Assembly (NCBI RefSeq): GCF_963667405.1
Contig: NZ_OY763408.1
Span: 248,001 to 312,000, forward strand
DNA from: an uncultured Sphaerochaeta sp.
GTDB taxonomy: Bacteria; Spirochaetota; Spirochaetia; Sphaerochaetales; Sphaerochaetaceae
Length of the DNA: 64,000 bases
Direction of reading: 5' to 3'
The translations under genes and the position numbers were made by a program. Numbering within the stretch: the first letter of the stretch is position 1; every line of letters begins with the position of its first letter. This document shows, piece by piece, positions 44,058 to 53,536 of the stretch. A model generated the notes under the pieces. The model made no database searches. It saw only the letters and a program-made list of their open reading frames with translations, and had not been told where the DNA came from.

Positions 44058-45056
44058 ATGAGAACTGAACAGAGAAGTCCTGAAGAACCAAATCGGTTGA
44101 AGTCCATCGCACCGTTATGTATTCAAAAGGTTGTCAAGCAACGTGAGTCGGCCATCTTCTTGGCGCTGCTTGGAATCATGGTGATAATCACGATCGTAGC
44201 GCCTCAATTTGCAAATGCAGGGAATCTCTACCGGGTGAGTAGGCAGATATCTTTTGTGGCGATTGCAGCCCTTGGTGTTTTTACTGTTATTCTTACTGGT
44301 GGTATCGATCTTTCCCTAGGGTCGGCGATAGGCTTGAGCGGTGTTACATGTGGATTGTCCATGGCTGCAGGAATGCACCCCTTGCTGGCAATCCTGATTG
44401 GTATGCTCACAGGGTTTCTGGTAGGAATGATAAATGGAGTGTTGGTTTCGTATGTGGGAATAACCCCGTTCATCGTTACGCTTGGTATGCTGAGTATTGC
44501 ACGTGGCACAATCTGGATCATTACCAAAGGGTGGCCTGTAGAGGATATTGACGATAGGATTCTGGCCTTGGGCCAGGGGGATTTGTTTGGTATTCCCGTT
44601 CCCGTTATTCTTATGGGTATCATGGCTGTTCTGATTCACTTTCTCATGCGGCAAACCGTATTTGGAAGAAGAATCTATGCTATTGGAGGTAATGAGGAAG
44701 CCACGCGACTGTCTGGAATCGATGTCAGGAAGGTGAAGTGCTTGGCCTACGGTATTTCAGGGCTCATGGCTTCGATAACCGGCATTATTCTGGTTGCCCG
44801 CTTCAGTTCAGCCCAAACCTCCAGCGGGGAGGGGTGGGAACTTGATGCAATTGCTGCTGCAGTAATCGGTGGGACTTCTCTTGCAGGAGGTTCCGGCAGT
44901 GTGATTGGTGTGCTTATTGGTGCCGCCATCATGGGAGTAATTCGAAACGGGTTGGTGCTTATGCGTGTTTCAGCCTATTGGCAGACTGCAATAATGGGTC
45001 TGATAGTCATTTTGGCTGCAGTTATCGACCGCGTCAAAAACAGAAAGGTAGCATGA
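44058..45056 (+). CDS. Sugar ABC transporter permease 2, RbsC-type (332 aa)
   Basis: RbsC-family membrane protein with N-terminal TGGIDLSLGSAIGL, and AIAAAVIGGTSLAGGSGSVIGVLIG near residue 270. Start chosen at ATG 44058; the longer frame begins in the hairpin. The stop overlaps the start of ATPase 2 (GCATGATGG). Gene order here is binding protein-permease-ATPase, unlike the first transporter (binding protein-ATPase-permease), so the two were not made by tandem duplication. Confidence 0.9.
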   Translation: MRTEQRSPEEPNRLKSIAPLCIQKVVKQRESAIFLALLGIMVIITIVAPQFANAGNLYRVSRQISFVAIAALGVFTVILTGGIDLSLGSAIGLSGVTCGLSMAAGMHPLLAILIGMLTGFLVGMINGVLVSYVGITPFIVTLGMLSIARGTIWIITKGWPVEDIDDRILALGQGDLFGIPVPVILMGIMAVLIHFLMRQTVFGRRIYAIGGNEEATRLSGIDVRKVKCLAYGISGLMASITGIILVARFSSAQTSSGEGWELDAIAAAVIGGTSLAGGSGSVIGVLIGAAIMGVIRNGLVLMRVSAYWQTAIMGLIVILAAVIDRVKNRKVA

Positions 45057-46552
45057 TGGATACGCATCTGATAGAAATGCGCACTATTTGCAAGCGTTTC
45101 CCTGGTGTCAGAGCCTTGCAGGACGTGAACTTCACCCTTGCGCGAGGAGAGATTGTCTGTCTGCTAGGAGAGAATGGTGCAGGAAAATCTACCCTGATGA
45201 AGATTCTTACCGGGGTTTACAAGCAGGATTCCGGGACGATCCTCTTCCAAGGAAAAGAGCTTGATATCAGTACTACAAGGGATGCCTATACACTTGGGAT
45301 AAACATAATTTTCCAGGAATTGAATTTGTGTCCCAATCTGTCGGCAATGGAGAATATTTTCCTCGGTAATGAAAACAGGACGAAGCGAGGCCTTTTTTCC
45401 TATAAGGCAACCCGAGATAAGGCACTGAGTCTATTTTCCAAGTTACACATTGATATCGATCCTGATACTCCTGTATGCAAGCTCAGTGTTGCGAAACAAC
45501 AGATGGTGGAAATTGCAAAAGCACTCTCCTATGATACAAAAGTCCTGATAATGGATGAACCAACCTCATCACTTACCATGCGAGAAATTGAAACGCTATT
45601 CACCATCATCAGAAGCTTGAAGGAACAAGGAGTCTCCATCATCTTCATTTCACACAAGTTGGAAGAAGTCCTTGCGATCAGTGATAGGATCGTCCTTCTT
45701 CGGGATGGAGAGAATTGCGGGGATATTCCCACACGGGAAGCTACCGAACAAAAACTTGTCTCACTCATGGTTGGGCGTGATCTGACTGAATTTTATACGA
45801 AGAGAAGAAATAAGCCATCAAATGAGATCCTGCTTGAAGTACAAGGATTGAGTGGTGGTTCGAAGATCAAGGATGTCTCCTTCTCAATCAGGAAGGGAGA
45901 GATTCTTGGGCTTGCCGGTTTGGTAGGTGCAGGGCGAAATGCAATGGTACGTTTGCTCATTGGTGCAGATCACAAGCGTGCAGGAAAAGTCTTTTTGCAG
46001 GGGAATGAGATCAGTATTGGCAGTCCGAAGGATGCCGTGAGTCATCGTATTGCCTATTTGCCGGATGATAGGAAATGTGCTGGATTGGTATTGCCGATGA
46101 CTGCAAGGGAAAATGCAACACTTTGCATTCACAACACGATCTCCAATCAATTCGGATGCATAGAACATAAAAAAGAGAATTCCATCATTGACGGCTACAT
46201 CAAGGATTTGCGGATAAAAGTGTATTCACGCGAACAGGTGGTGCGGACCTTGTCGGGAGGCAACCAGCAAAAGATTGTTCTGGCAAAAGCTCTGGCAGTT
46301 GACCCGATTCTCCTCATCCTCTGCGAACCTACCCGAGGAATTGACGTGGGGGCAAAGGCTGAAGTCCATACCATAATTACTGCATTGGCGGACAGAGGAA
46401 TATCGATTTTGGTCATTTCCTCGGAATTGCAGGAAATTCTCAACTTGTCCGATCGGGTATTGGTTATGCATGAGGGGTGTATTACTGCTGATTTGCCGAT
46501 TGCTGATGCGAATCAAGAGAATATAATGAGAGCAGCCATAGGGTCCTCTTGA
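45053..46552 (+). CDS. Sugar ABC transporter ATPase 2, tandem RbsA-type (499 aa)
   Basis: Two ABC domains: domain 1 with Walker A GENGAGKST, KLSVAKQQMVEIAKA and LIMDEPTSSLT; domain 2 with GLAGLVGAGRNA, LSGGNQQKIVLAKAL and LILCEPTRGIDVGAK (Cys for the usual Asp or Leu before Glu). Starts at 45053 or 45056, both preceded by AAAGG, in overlap with the permease stop. It energises the second sugar uptake system. Confidence 0.9.
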   Translation: MMDTHLIEMRTICKRFPGVRALQDVNFTLARGEIVCLLGENGAGKSTLMKILTGVYKQDSGTILFQGKELDISTTRDAYTLGINIIFQELNLCPNLSAMENIFLGNENRTKRGLFSYKATRDKALSLFSKLHIDIDPDTPVCKLSVAKQQMVEIAKALSYDTKVLIMDEPTSSLTMREIETLFTIIRSLKEQGVSIIFISHKLEEVLAISDRIVLLRDGENCGDIPTREATEQKLVSLMVGRDLTEFYTKRRNKPSNEILLEVQGLSGGSKIKDVSFSIRKGEILGLAGLVGAGRNAMVRLLIGADHKRAGKVFLQGNEISIGSPKDAVSHRIAYLPDDRKCAGLVLPMTARENATLCIHNTISNQFGCIEHKKENSIIDGYIKDLRIKVYSREQVVRTLSGGNQQKIVLAKALAVDPILLILCEPTRGIDVGAKAEVHTIITALADRGISILVISSELQEILNLSDRVLVMHEGCITADLPIADANQENIMRAAIGSS

Positions 46553-46571
46553 GAGTGTAAGGTATGAGGGT

Positions 46572-48062
46572 ATGGAAAAATACGTATTGGGAATCGATAA
46601 TGGCGGAACTTTGATAAAAGCGGCATTGTATGATACCTCCGGGAGAGAAATTGCTGTTGCCAAGCAGAGGACAGGGACGATTGTAGCAAAACCTGGATAC
46701 AGTGAACGCAATATGATTTCGCAGTGGGAAGCAAACTGTCAGGCTGTACGGGCAGTTTTGGAAAAGTCGGGTCTCCCGGCGTCTTCAATCTGCGCAATTG
46801 CCGTTACCGGTCAAGGAAACGGTCTCTACCTCGTCGACGAACAGGGGAATCCTTGTCGGAATGGCATAAGTTCAGCTGACATGCGTGCTCAAGCGTATGT
46901 TGACCGATGGAATGTGGATGGAACCGCAGAAAGAGTGAAGGATTTGACCTTTCAAGACATTTGGGCTGGTCAACCAGTGGCACTTCTTGCATGGCTGGAA
47001 GAGCATGAGCGTGAGGTGTTCACTCCTGCAAAATGGATATTCATGTGCAAGGACTATATTCGTTTTCGGCTCACAGGTGATGCCTGGGCTGAGCTGACCG
47101 ATTATTCCGGGACCAATTTGGTGAATCTTCACACCTGCAAGTATGACAAAGAGCTTCTGAACCTATTTGGGTTGGAAAAGTATGGGAATTTACTGCCTCC
47201 TCTCTGCAAATCCACCGATTGCTGCGGAGTGGTCACTCCTGACGTTGCGGATAAGACAGGTTTGTGTGCAGGAACTCCAGTGTATGGGGGATTGTTCGAT
47301 ATTGATGCCAGTGGTTTGGGACTTGGGATGACGCAACCCAATACACTGGCGATTATTGCTGGAACGTGGAGCATCAATGAATATATTTCGCCGAAACCTG
47401 TGCAATCGGGATCTTTGAAATGTACCGCCTATTGTATGGATGGTTACTATCTCATTACTGAGAGCAGCGCGACTTCGGCAAGTAATTTGGATTGGTTGGT
47501 GAATAATCTTCATCTGGAGTTTCCCAAAGGGGTTTCACCCTTTGCGTATTGTGATCATGCGATACAATCCGTCCCCGCTGAGGAATCTGATGTGCTCTTC
47601 CTGCCCTTCCTGTATGGAAGTAATACGAGTCCCAGGGCTTCGTCTTGCTTCTTGGGCTTAAGCGGTTGGCACACCATCGACCATATGATCCGGGCGGTTT
47701 TCGAGGGCATTGTCTTTTCTCATCGGATGCATATAGAAAGACTTCGGCTTGAAGAACCCACTTTTTCAGTAGCCAGGCTGGCTGGAGGTGTTGCAAATTC
47801 TCCGGTTTGGATTCAGATGTTTGCAGATATATTGCAAATTCCTTTGGAAATTGTAGAAATCAAGGAAGTCGGTGCCCTTGGCGCGGCGATGACAGCTGCG
47901 GTTGGAGTTGGGATTTTTGGTTCGTATGCAGAGGCTGCCGGGGATATGGTACGTGTGAAAGAAAAATATTGTCCTCGGCCCCGGTTTGCCGCTGTCTATG
48001 ATCGCAAGTATGAACGGTATTGCAAAGCAATGGATGCATTGCATGATTTTTGGGATGTATGA
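46572..48062 (+). CDS. FGGY-family pentulose kinase, L-xylulokinase-like (496 aa)
   Basis: Kinase of the FGGY family: N-terminal YVLGIDNGGTLIKAALYD (ATP-binding phosphate 1), PGYSERNM, GQGNGLYLVD, then PVYGGLFDIDASGLGLG and GTWSINE, and C-terminal ARLAGGVANSPVWIQMFADIL and GALGAAMTAAVG. Its overall order and shared stretches (PGYSERDM-type, WAGQPVALLAWL, LPFLYGSN) resemble E. coli LyxK, L-xylulokinase. I give this as a strong similarity, not as proof. In this cluster a L-xylulose 5-phosphate product would meet UlaE-like and AraD-like enzymes. It follows ATPase 2 by 19 bp. Confidence 0.85.
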   Translation: MEKYVLGIDNGGTLIKAALYDTSGREIAVAKQRTGTIVAKPGYSERNMISQWEANCQAVRAVLEKSGLPASSICAIAVTGQGNGLYLVDEQGNPCRNGISSADMRAQAYVDRWNVDGTAERVKDLTFQDIWAGQPVALLAWLEEHEREVFTPAKWIFMCKDYIRFRLTGDAWAELTDYSGTNLVNLHTCKYDKELLNLFGLEKYGNLLPPLCKSTDCCGVVTPDVADKTGLCAGTPVYGGLFDIDASGLGLGMTQPNTLAIIAGTWSINEYISPKPVQSGSLKCTAYCMDGYYLITESSATSASNLDWLVNNLHLEFPKGVSPFAYCDHAIQSVPAEESDVLFLPFLYGSNTSPRASSCFLGLSGWHTIDHMIRAVFEGIVFSHRMHIERLRLEEPTFSVARLAGGVANSPVWIQMFADILQIPLEIVEIKEVGALGAAMTAAVGVGIFGSYAEAAGDMVRVKEKYCPRPRFAAVYDRKYERYCKAMDALHDFWDV

Positions 48063-48200
48063 TAGCATGTATGATTGAAATGGTTCTCGTTCATGGTGTG
48101 CCTGTCTTGCAAGTTGGTGTTTTCATTTTGACCATGCAGAGCTTCCTAAGGTATTATATATGAGTAATTTCCACGAATGGATTTTCCAGGAGGTAGTTCC

Positions 48201-49217
48201 TTGGTACGTTATGAAACAGAGCTGATGGTGACCGTTTCGAAGCTGTATTATCTTACCCAGCTGAAGCAGGAAGAGATTGCTGCGCGGTTGAAGATTTCCC
48301 GTGCCTTGGTTTCCCTTATTTTGAATGAAGCAAAACGAGTGGGCATCGTTGAATTTCGGATCAATGACCCACAAAGTGAGAATAAGGAATTGGCCGGACA
48401 GCTGCAAACGTATTTCCCTTCAATTCAGTTCATTGTTATTCCTTCATCATCAAAGGATGAAGCTGTTTTACGGGAATTTATTGCCAGCCGTTCCGTAGAG
48501 GTCATCAATGATCAGCTGGAGAATGGTCAGACGCTCGGAATTTCCTGGGGAAGGACTTGTTATGCCGTCATGTCAACATTCACCCCGAAGACGATGCATA
48601 ATTTATCCAATGTAGTTCCCTTGGTAGGCGGCAGCAACAAGAACCTTCCCAGATTCCAGTTGAATGAGCTTGTCCGAGTGTTTGCAGGTTCGATGCGGGC
48701 AACCCCGCATTTTATCCATGCCCCTGCATTGGCCGAGTCTCAGGAAGATTATGAGTTGTATATGAGAAGTGCTTCAATGAGGCAGATTTCAAAGATGTGG
48801 GAAAAGATAGACTTGGCGATTATGTCGGTAGGGCCACCGCCGATTCATGAGGAATTTGATGGTTCTCCGGTACAGGGTTCTTACATTGAAAAATGGTTGG
48901 GTAAGGACAATACCTACAATCTTCCTGTGGGTAACCTCTGTGCTCGAAACTATAATATCTATGGTGAATTTGTCCATGATGAAATCCAGGATCGAATTGT
49001 CTCCATACCGTTTGAAACGATGAAACGAATCCCAAAGATAATTGCGATAGCTGCAGGCCTCGACCGTGTGTATTCGGTAGTGGGTGCTTTGAGAACAGGT
49101 ATTGTCAAAACCTTGGTGATAGATGAGCTTTCTGCACAGGCCGTAGTTGATATTTTCAAGCGGGAGAAGAGTGCAAGTCTCGATGATGATGTGAAGAAAT
49201 TGTACAATATCAAATAG
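48201..49217 (+). CDS. SorC/DeoR-family sugar-binding transcriptional regulator (338 aa)
   Basis: N-terminal HTH (YYLTQLKQEEIAARLKISRALVSLILNEAKRVGIVEF, about 12-48) and a C-terminal sugar-binding domain with LGISWGRTCYAVM, VVPLVGGSNKN, and a final region LDRVYSVVGALRTGIVKTLVIDE. A TTG at 48201 is seven bases from a perfect AGGAGGT, while the ATG at 48177 has no ribosome site; SorC proteins also normally begin near the former. It probably represses through the palindrome of operators A-C and is released by a sugar phosphate. Confidence 0.88.
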   Translation: MVRYETELMVTVSKLYYLTQLKQEEIAARLKISRALVSLILNEAKRVGIVEFRINDPQSENKELAGQLQTYFPSIQFIVIPSSSKDEAVLREFIASRSVEVINDQLENGQTLGISWGRTCYAVMSTFTPKTMHNLSNVVPLVGGSNKNLPRFQLNELVRVFAGSMRATPHFIHAPALAESQEDYELYMRSASMRQISKMWEKIDLAIMSVGPPPIHEEFDGSPVQGSYIEKWLGKDNTYNLPVGNLCARNYNIYGEFVHDEIQDRIVSIPFETMKRIPKIIAIAAGLDRVYSVVGALRTGIVKTLVIDELSAQAVVDIFKREKSASLDDDVKKLYNIK

Positions 49218-49273
49218 CAGCAGCGAGGAGCATCGTGATATGCTCCACGCGACCTGTACGACTTGAGGTGGCT

Positions 49274-50062
49274 ATGCAGACTGCAAGTTTGGATTTCTCA
49301 GGGCAAGTTGTGGTGGTTAGCGGGGGATCCAGAGGAATCGGGTTTGCAATTGCCGAAGCCTTCATACATCATGGTGCAGATGTCGCAATTTTGGGTCGTG
49401 ATGCCGTCTCAGGTATGGCGGCCCAGCAAAAACTCAATCAGACGCGGGATGCATGCAGATTCTACGAATGCGATGTTTCCCGCATTGAGATGGTACAACA
49501 GTGTTGTACGAGTATTCTGGAGACGTCTGGGCGGGTTGATGCACTGATACTGAACGCAGGGACGGAAGTGCCAGCCTCTGCAATCATTGATACAACAGCG
49601 GAACAATGGCATACGCTGATGGAAACCAATGTTGACGGGGCGTTCTATCTGCTCAAGTACCTACTCCCAATCATGATTGGGCAGGCTCATGGGAGTGTGG
49701 TTTTCATTTCATCTGTTGCTGCGAAGACTGGAGGGGGGACAGCGATTCCCTATCCAACGAGCAAAGCTGCATTGCATGGTATGATGGCTCGGGTCAATTA
49801 TGATTTGCTGGCCAATGGTATCCGGGCCAATATGATCAGCCCTGGATTGGTGGATACACAACTGCTCAGGAATAAGTATCCTGATACCGAGGAAGTCAAC
49901 ACACGGTTGGCCGCGCAAATCCCGATGGGTAGGATCGGCACCCCTGAGGATATTGCACATATTGCCCTCTTCTTGGCATCGGATCTTTCTTCCTATGTTT
50001 GTGGCCAGGATATCATTGCTGATGGGGGAAGATCCCAATACCGCAGGTCGGTCGTTCTCTGA
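49274..50062 (+). CDS. Short-chain dehydrogenase/reductase, second of four (262 aa)
   Basis: Cofactor motif SGGSRGIGFA near residue 15, NAGTEV, catalytic Ser in FISSVAAK and Tyr-x-x-x-Lys as YPTSKAAL. Ends at a typical LSSYVCGQDIIADGG. ATG 49274 is chosen because GAGGTGG precedes it; a longer frame to 49235 has no site. It follows the regulator by 56 bp in the same direction. Substrate unknown; an L-xylulose/polyol type is expected from context. Confidence 0.87.
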   Translation: MQTASLDFSGQVVVVSGGSRGIGFAIAEAFIHHGADVAILGRDAVSGMAAQQKLNQTRDACRFYECDVSRIEMVQQCCTSILETSGRVDALILNAGTEVPASAIIDTTAEQWHTLMETNVDGAFYLLKYLLPIMIGQAHGSVVFISSVAAKTGGGTAIPYPTSKAALHGMMARVNYDLLANGIRANMISPGLVDTQLLRNKYPDTEEVNTRLAAQIPMGRIGTPEDIAHIALFLASDLSSYVCGQDIIADGGRSQYRRSVVL

Positions 50063-50296
50063 GCCTTTTTGGGCCCTGGAGCTTGTCCAGTCATGCCTGA
50101 GGTTGCTGGCAGATGCAGCTGAAGCGCGGTTGCTGCCTGGAGCGGTGCTGATGCAAGACCTGATGTCAAACGCAATTCCCAGCACAACGGAATTTTCCTT
50201 TGTTCGTAGGGTTGCATTTCCTACTCATTGGTGCGTCCAGGAAGTGGTATGACCCTCACTTCAGAACTATGCATGAAACCAGCTACCCAGTTTTCG
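50063..50296. other. Gap with no supported gene
   Basis: The first part has GC-rich sequence that could be a remnant of the 3' region of another gene, but I cannot trace a protein. The stretch ends at a hairpin (50297-50316) followed by a promoter at 50474. Confidence 0.4.
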
Positions 50297-50325
50297 GAGG
50301 ACCTTCATAGGTCCTCTCTTCTTGT
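50297..50325 (+). terminator. Terminator after the second SDR
   Basis: GAGGACCT (50297-50304), loop TCAT, AGGTCCTC (50309-50316), then TCTTCTTGT. An 8-bp stem with a short T/C-rich tail separates the SDR gene from the next promoter. Confidence 0.65.
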
Positions 50326-50473
50326 ACCTTCATGAGAAGACTTTTCGCCAAGGGTTGCTGAGCGTGAAGCAACCTTGTTCTCGTGCAGGGAGAGCACTTG
50401 AACCTGGATTCAGGGGTGTAGGTAAGAGCAAAGTCTTTCTGAAGAAAAGATCAAGTAATTCATTTGCTGTTAA

Positions 50474-50502
50474 TTGACATAAGTTATAACCAATGTTATA
50501 TT
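50474..50502 (+). promoter_or_regulatory. Promoter and operator C of the SDR-deoC-ulaE operon
   Basis: TTGACA (50474-50479), 17-bp spacer, TATATT (50497-50502), 42 bp before the start. The spacer carries GTTATAAC with ACAT and ATGT arms (50477-50496), the best of the three sites. The cluster's second operon is thus under the same regulator as the first two. Confidence 0.75.
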
Positions 50503-50543
50503 CATATATAGAAAAGTTTATAACATAATAATGAGGTGGTCGT

Positions 50544-51308
50544 ATGGATTTACATCTGCAAGGAAAGGTTGCATTGGTTACTGGAGGATCAACCGGAATT
50601 GGCGGGGGAATTAGCGAATACTTGGCAGCCGAAGGAGTCGATGTTGCCATCAATTACATTGTTGATAAGCCACAGGCTGACACATTTGCACAACAGCTTT
50701 CTACCAAGTACCACGTAAAATGTACTACTGTATATGGAGATGTCTCAAAACCAGCTGATGATGATGCAATGGTGGAAGAGGTTCTGAAAACCTATGGAAA
50801 GATTGATATTCTGGTAAACAATGCAGGAATATGGCCCACTGAAGATATGAAGGATATGCCTGATGATCACTGGATTCGGGTGATCAACATCAATCTGAAT
50901 GGGCCGTATCTTGTAAGCAAAAGGGTTGTGAACTCGATGATTCAACGAAACATTGGGGGCACAATCATCAATATTTCCTCAAAATCGGGTTTCCAGTGCA
51001 ACACAGGCGGTCATGGCCATTACACAACAGCCAAAGCAGGAATCAATATGATGACCCGCTCTCTTGCAAGGGAAATCTCCCCCTATGGAATCAGGGTGGT
51101 GGGGATTGCTCCTGGAATGGTTCGCACTCCGCTGAATGAAGACAAGTGGAACAAAGATGGACTCTTGGAAGAATACTTGTCCCGTATTCCTGTCGGAAGA
51201 TTTGCTGAACCTTTGGAAATTGGGTATTTGGCAGCGTTTCTTGCATCTGACTGTGCCAGGAATATTACCGGTACGGTACTGGATAGTACAGGTGGCATGC
51301 TCATCTGA
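50544..51308 (+). CDS. Short-chain dehydrogenase/reductase, third of four (254 aa)
   Basis: TGGSTGIGGG at residues 11-20, NNAGIWP, catalytic Ser in ISSKSGF and Tyr in GHYTTAKAG, ending LDSTGGMLI. Probably NADPH/NADH-dependent polyol or ketose oxidoreductase. ATG preceded by GAGGTGG. First gene of the run through the ulaE-like gene, 38 bp before the fourth SDR. Confidence 0.9.
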   Translation: MDLHLQGKVALVTGGSTGIGGGISEYLAAEGVDVAINYIVDKPQADTFAQQLSTKYHVKCTTVYGDVSKPADDDAMVEEVLKTYGKIDILVNNAGIWPTEDMKDMPDDHWIRVININLNGPYLVSKRVVNSMIQRNIGGTIINISSKSGFQCNTGGHGHYTTAKAGINMMTRSLAREISPYGIRVVGIAPGMVRTPLNEDKWNKDGLLEEYLSRIPVGRFAEPLEIGYLAAFLASDCARNITGTVLDSTGGMLI

Positions 51309-51346
51309 CAATTGAATCATAGATTTTAGCAAAAAGAGGTATGGCA

Positions 51347-52123
51347 ATGATTACGTTACAAGGAAAAGTATGTGTGGTTACAGGAGCAGCAAAGAGTATT
51401 GGATTCGGTATTGCCGAGAATTATGCCAAACAGGGGGCTGCCGTTGCGCTCATTGATATTGATGCCAGCGTTGTTGAGTCTGCAAAGAGCCTTGCTGAGC
51501 GGGGGTACACTGCAAAGGCATACGTATTGGATATTACCAACCAAGAGAATGTGTTTGCCTGTTTCAGGAGTATTGAAGCTGAGCTGGGACCCGTCTTTTG
51601 CTTGGTGAATAATGCAGGGGTGGTCGATCAGAGACCTTTTGCAGAAAATACTCCTGCTCATCTGGAAAGGATCTTCAAGGTGAATGTGTATGGGAGCATT
51701 TATTGTGCACAAGCTGCCCTTTCCTCCATGGAAACACTTGGCGATGGGAGAATCATCAACTTCTCGTCCAAGTCAGGGAAGACCGGGTCTGCACTCATGG
51801 CTCCGTATTCTGCGGCAAAAGGTGCAATCATTGCGTTGACTCACGCGCTTGCTTTCGAATACGCAGCAAAGAACATCAAGATCAATAGCATTTGCCCGGG
51901 CATTACGGATGCGACTGGGGTATGGTCCAACGTGAGTGAGGGGTATACGAAGAATATGCATCTGTCGAGAGATGAAGTCGTCAAGAAATTTACATCCAAG
52001 GTTCCGCTTGGACGATTGACGAGAATTGAGGATGTGGTGGAACTGGTGCAATTTCTTACCGTGAGCGGCGATTATTGTACGGGACAGGCATTTAATATCA
52101 GCGGAGGACGTGAGGTGCATTAA
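51347..52123 (+). CDS. Short-chain dehydrogenase/reductase, fourth of four (258 aa)
   Basis: [10 protein letters not shown] cofactor motif, [11 protein letters not shown], catalytic Ser in NFSSKSGK and Tyr in [11 protein letters not shown], ending [15 protein letters not shown] lies six bases before ATG 51347; the ATG at 51341 is too close to it. Four SDRs in one catabolic cluster suggest a substrate whose several carbons are oxidised or re-reduced in turn. Confidence 0.9.
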   Translation: MITLQGKVCVVTGAAKSIGFGIAENYAKQGAAVALIDIDASVVESAKSLAERGYTAKAYVLDITNQENVFACFRSIEAELGPVFCLVNNAGVVDQRPFAENTPAHLERIFKVNVYGSIYCAQAALSSMETLGDGRIINFSSKSGKTGSALMAPYSAAKGAIIALTHALAFEYAAKNIKINSICPGITDATGVWSNVSEGYTKNMHLSRDEVVKKFTSKVPLGRLTRIEDVVELVQFLTVSGDYCTGQAFNISGGREVH

Positions 52124-52146
52124 AGCATCCACGAAAGGAGCAAGAA

Positions 52147-52833
52147 ATGGAACAGAATACGAAAAAGGCCGCGATGGAACCGAGAGCATTGGCAAAGTAT
52201 ATTGATCATACCATGTTGAAGCCCGACTCAGTTCAGGCTGCATTTGACAAGTTGTGCGACGAGGCAATCGAATATGGGTTTGCGTCAGTATGTGTGAATT
52301 CCTCCTGGGTTGCGTACGTCGCGAATCGTTTGAAGGGGACCGGTGTCAATGTTTGTTCAGTGGTAGGATTCCCCCTTGGAGCCATGTCGTCAGCCAGCAA
52401 GGCGTTTGAAACACAAGATGCCATTGCACAAGGTGCAACAGAAATTGATATGGTCATCGCAATCGGGCGGCTGAAGATGGGTGATCTTCGGTATGTGGAA
52501 GATGACATCAGGGCAGTGAGGAAAGCCGCAGGTAATGGGGTAGTGCTGAAAGTCATCATCGAAACAGCAATGCTGACCCATGATGAGAAGGTAACTGCAT
52601 GCAAGCTTTCCAAAGCAGCTGGCGCGGATTATGTGAAGACTTGCACCGGTTTTGGTGGTGGAGCTGCTACTGCTGAAGATATGGCTTTGATGAAAGAAGT
52701 GGTAGGGCCTTCGATGGGTGTGAAAGCAAGTGGTGGCGTCAGGGATTACGACAAGGCAATTGAGCTGATTGCTGCCGGTGCCACCAGGTTGGGTGCCCAA
52801 TCGAGTGTGGCGATCGTAACCGGAACCAAATAA
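52147..52833 (+). CDS. deoC: Deoxyribose-phosphate aldolase (228 aa)
   Basis: Class I aldolase that splits 2-deoxyribose 5-phosphate or a related sugar phosphate into acetaldehyde and glyceraldehyde 3-phosphate. The start of the barrel IDHTMLKPD, Schiff-base region [16 protein letters not shown] and proton-relay [15 protein letters not shown] are all present; in DeoC the Schiff-base Lys stands in VKT(S/C)TGF. AAGGAG precedes the ATG. Here it may act on a deoxy sugar from the SDR steps, not only on nucleosides. Confidence 0.94.
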   Translation: MEQNTKKAAMEPRALAKYIDHTMLKPDSVQAAFDKLCDEAIEYGFASVCVNSSWVAYVANRLKGTGVNVCSVVGFPLGAMSSASKAFETQDAIAQGATEIDMVIAIGRLKMGDLRYVEDDIRAVRKAAGNGVVLKVIIETAMLTHDEKVTACKLSKAAGADYVKTCTGFGGGAATAEDMALMKEVVGPSMGVKASGGVRDYDKAIELIAAGATRLGAQSSVAIVTGTK

Positions 52834-52865
52834 GGTGCCTGACTAAGAAACAAAAGGAACTCTGC

Positions 52866-53531
52866 ATGGCAAAGCAACATGGTATTGCAGCTTCGGTTCT
52901 CTCTGCTGATTTTACGTGTCTGGGTCAAGAGATCAAAGCGGTTGAGAGAGCTGGTGTTGATTGGATTCATTTTGATATCACTGACGGGCATTTTGTGGAA
53001 AACTTTACGATGGGTACCTTGGCGGTAGAAGCCGCCAAGCGTACTACCAGTCTTCCACTGGATGTGCATCTGATGATAGAGAATCCTGAGCGATTCATAT
53101 CCATGTTTGCTCATGCAGGAGCAACCAACATTTCTGTGCATTATGAGGAAGCCAAGCACCTGTATCGGTTGATTCAGATGATTCGTGAAGAGGGGTTGCA
53201 TCCTGGAGTAGCTCTCGGTCCCACTACAGCGTTAGGCAACTTGGAGTGGATTTTGGACTCCATTGATTATGTGCTGATTCTGTCAGTGAGCCCAGGGTTT
53301 GGGGGACAAGGATATATCCCTCACTCCCTTGATCGGGTCCAGCAGGTGAAACACATGATAGAGGCATCAGGAAGAAGCGTACAGATTCAGGTGGATGGTG
53401 GCATCAACCTAAAAACCGTGAAACTTTTCACTGATGCCGGTGCTGATATTTGTACGGTTGGATCGGCGCTTTTCGGGAGCTCTGATTATGCCGATACCGT
53501 ACAAGCCATGCGAAGAGCGATGCAAAACTGA
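52866..53531 (+). CDS. Ribulose-phosphate 3-epimerase family protein (221 aa)
   Basis: TIM-barrel epimerase: ASVLSADFTCLGQEI, metal ligands in WIHFDITDGHFV, VDVHLMI read as LDVHLMIENPERF, and the phosphate-binding VDGGIN and VGSALFG. D-ribulose 5-phosphate is the usual substrate, but allulose-6-phosphate or other ketose-phosphates are possible, as the sequence reads FDITDGHF in place of MDVMDGRFV. AAGGAAC upstream of the ATG. It links the cluster to the pentose-phosphate pathway. Confidence 0.9.
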   Translation: MAKQHGIAASVLSADFTCLGQEIKAVERAGVDWIHFDITDGHFVENFTMGTLAVEAAKRTTSLPLDVHLMIENPERFISMFAHAGATNISVHYEEAKHLYRLIQMIREEGLHPGVALGPTTALGNLEWILDSIDYVLILSVSPGFGGQGYIPHSLDRVQQVKHMIEASGRSVQIQVDGGINLKTVKLFTDAGADICTVGSALFGSSDYADTVQAMRRAMQN

Positions 53532-53536
53532 GGTCA

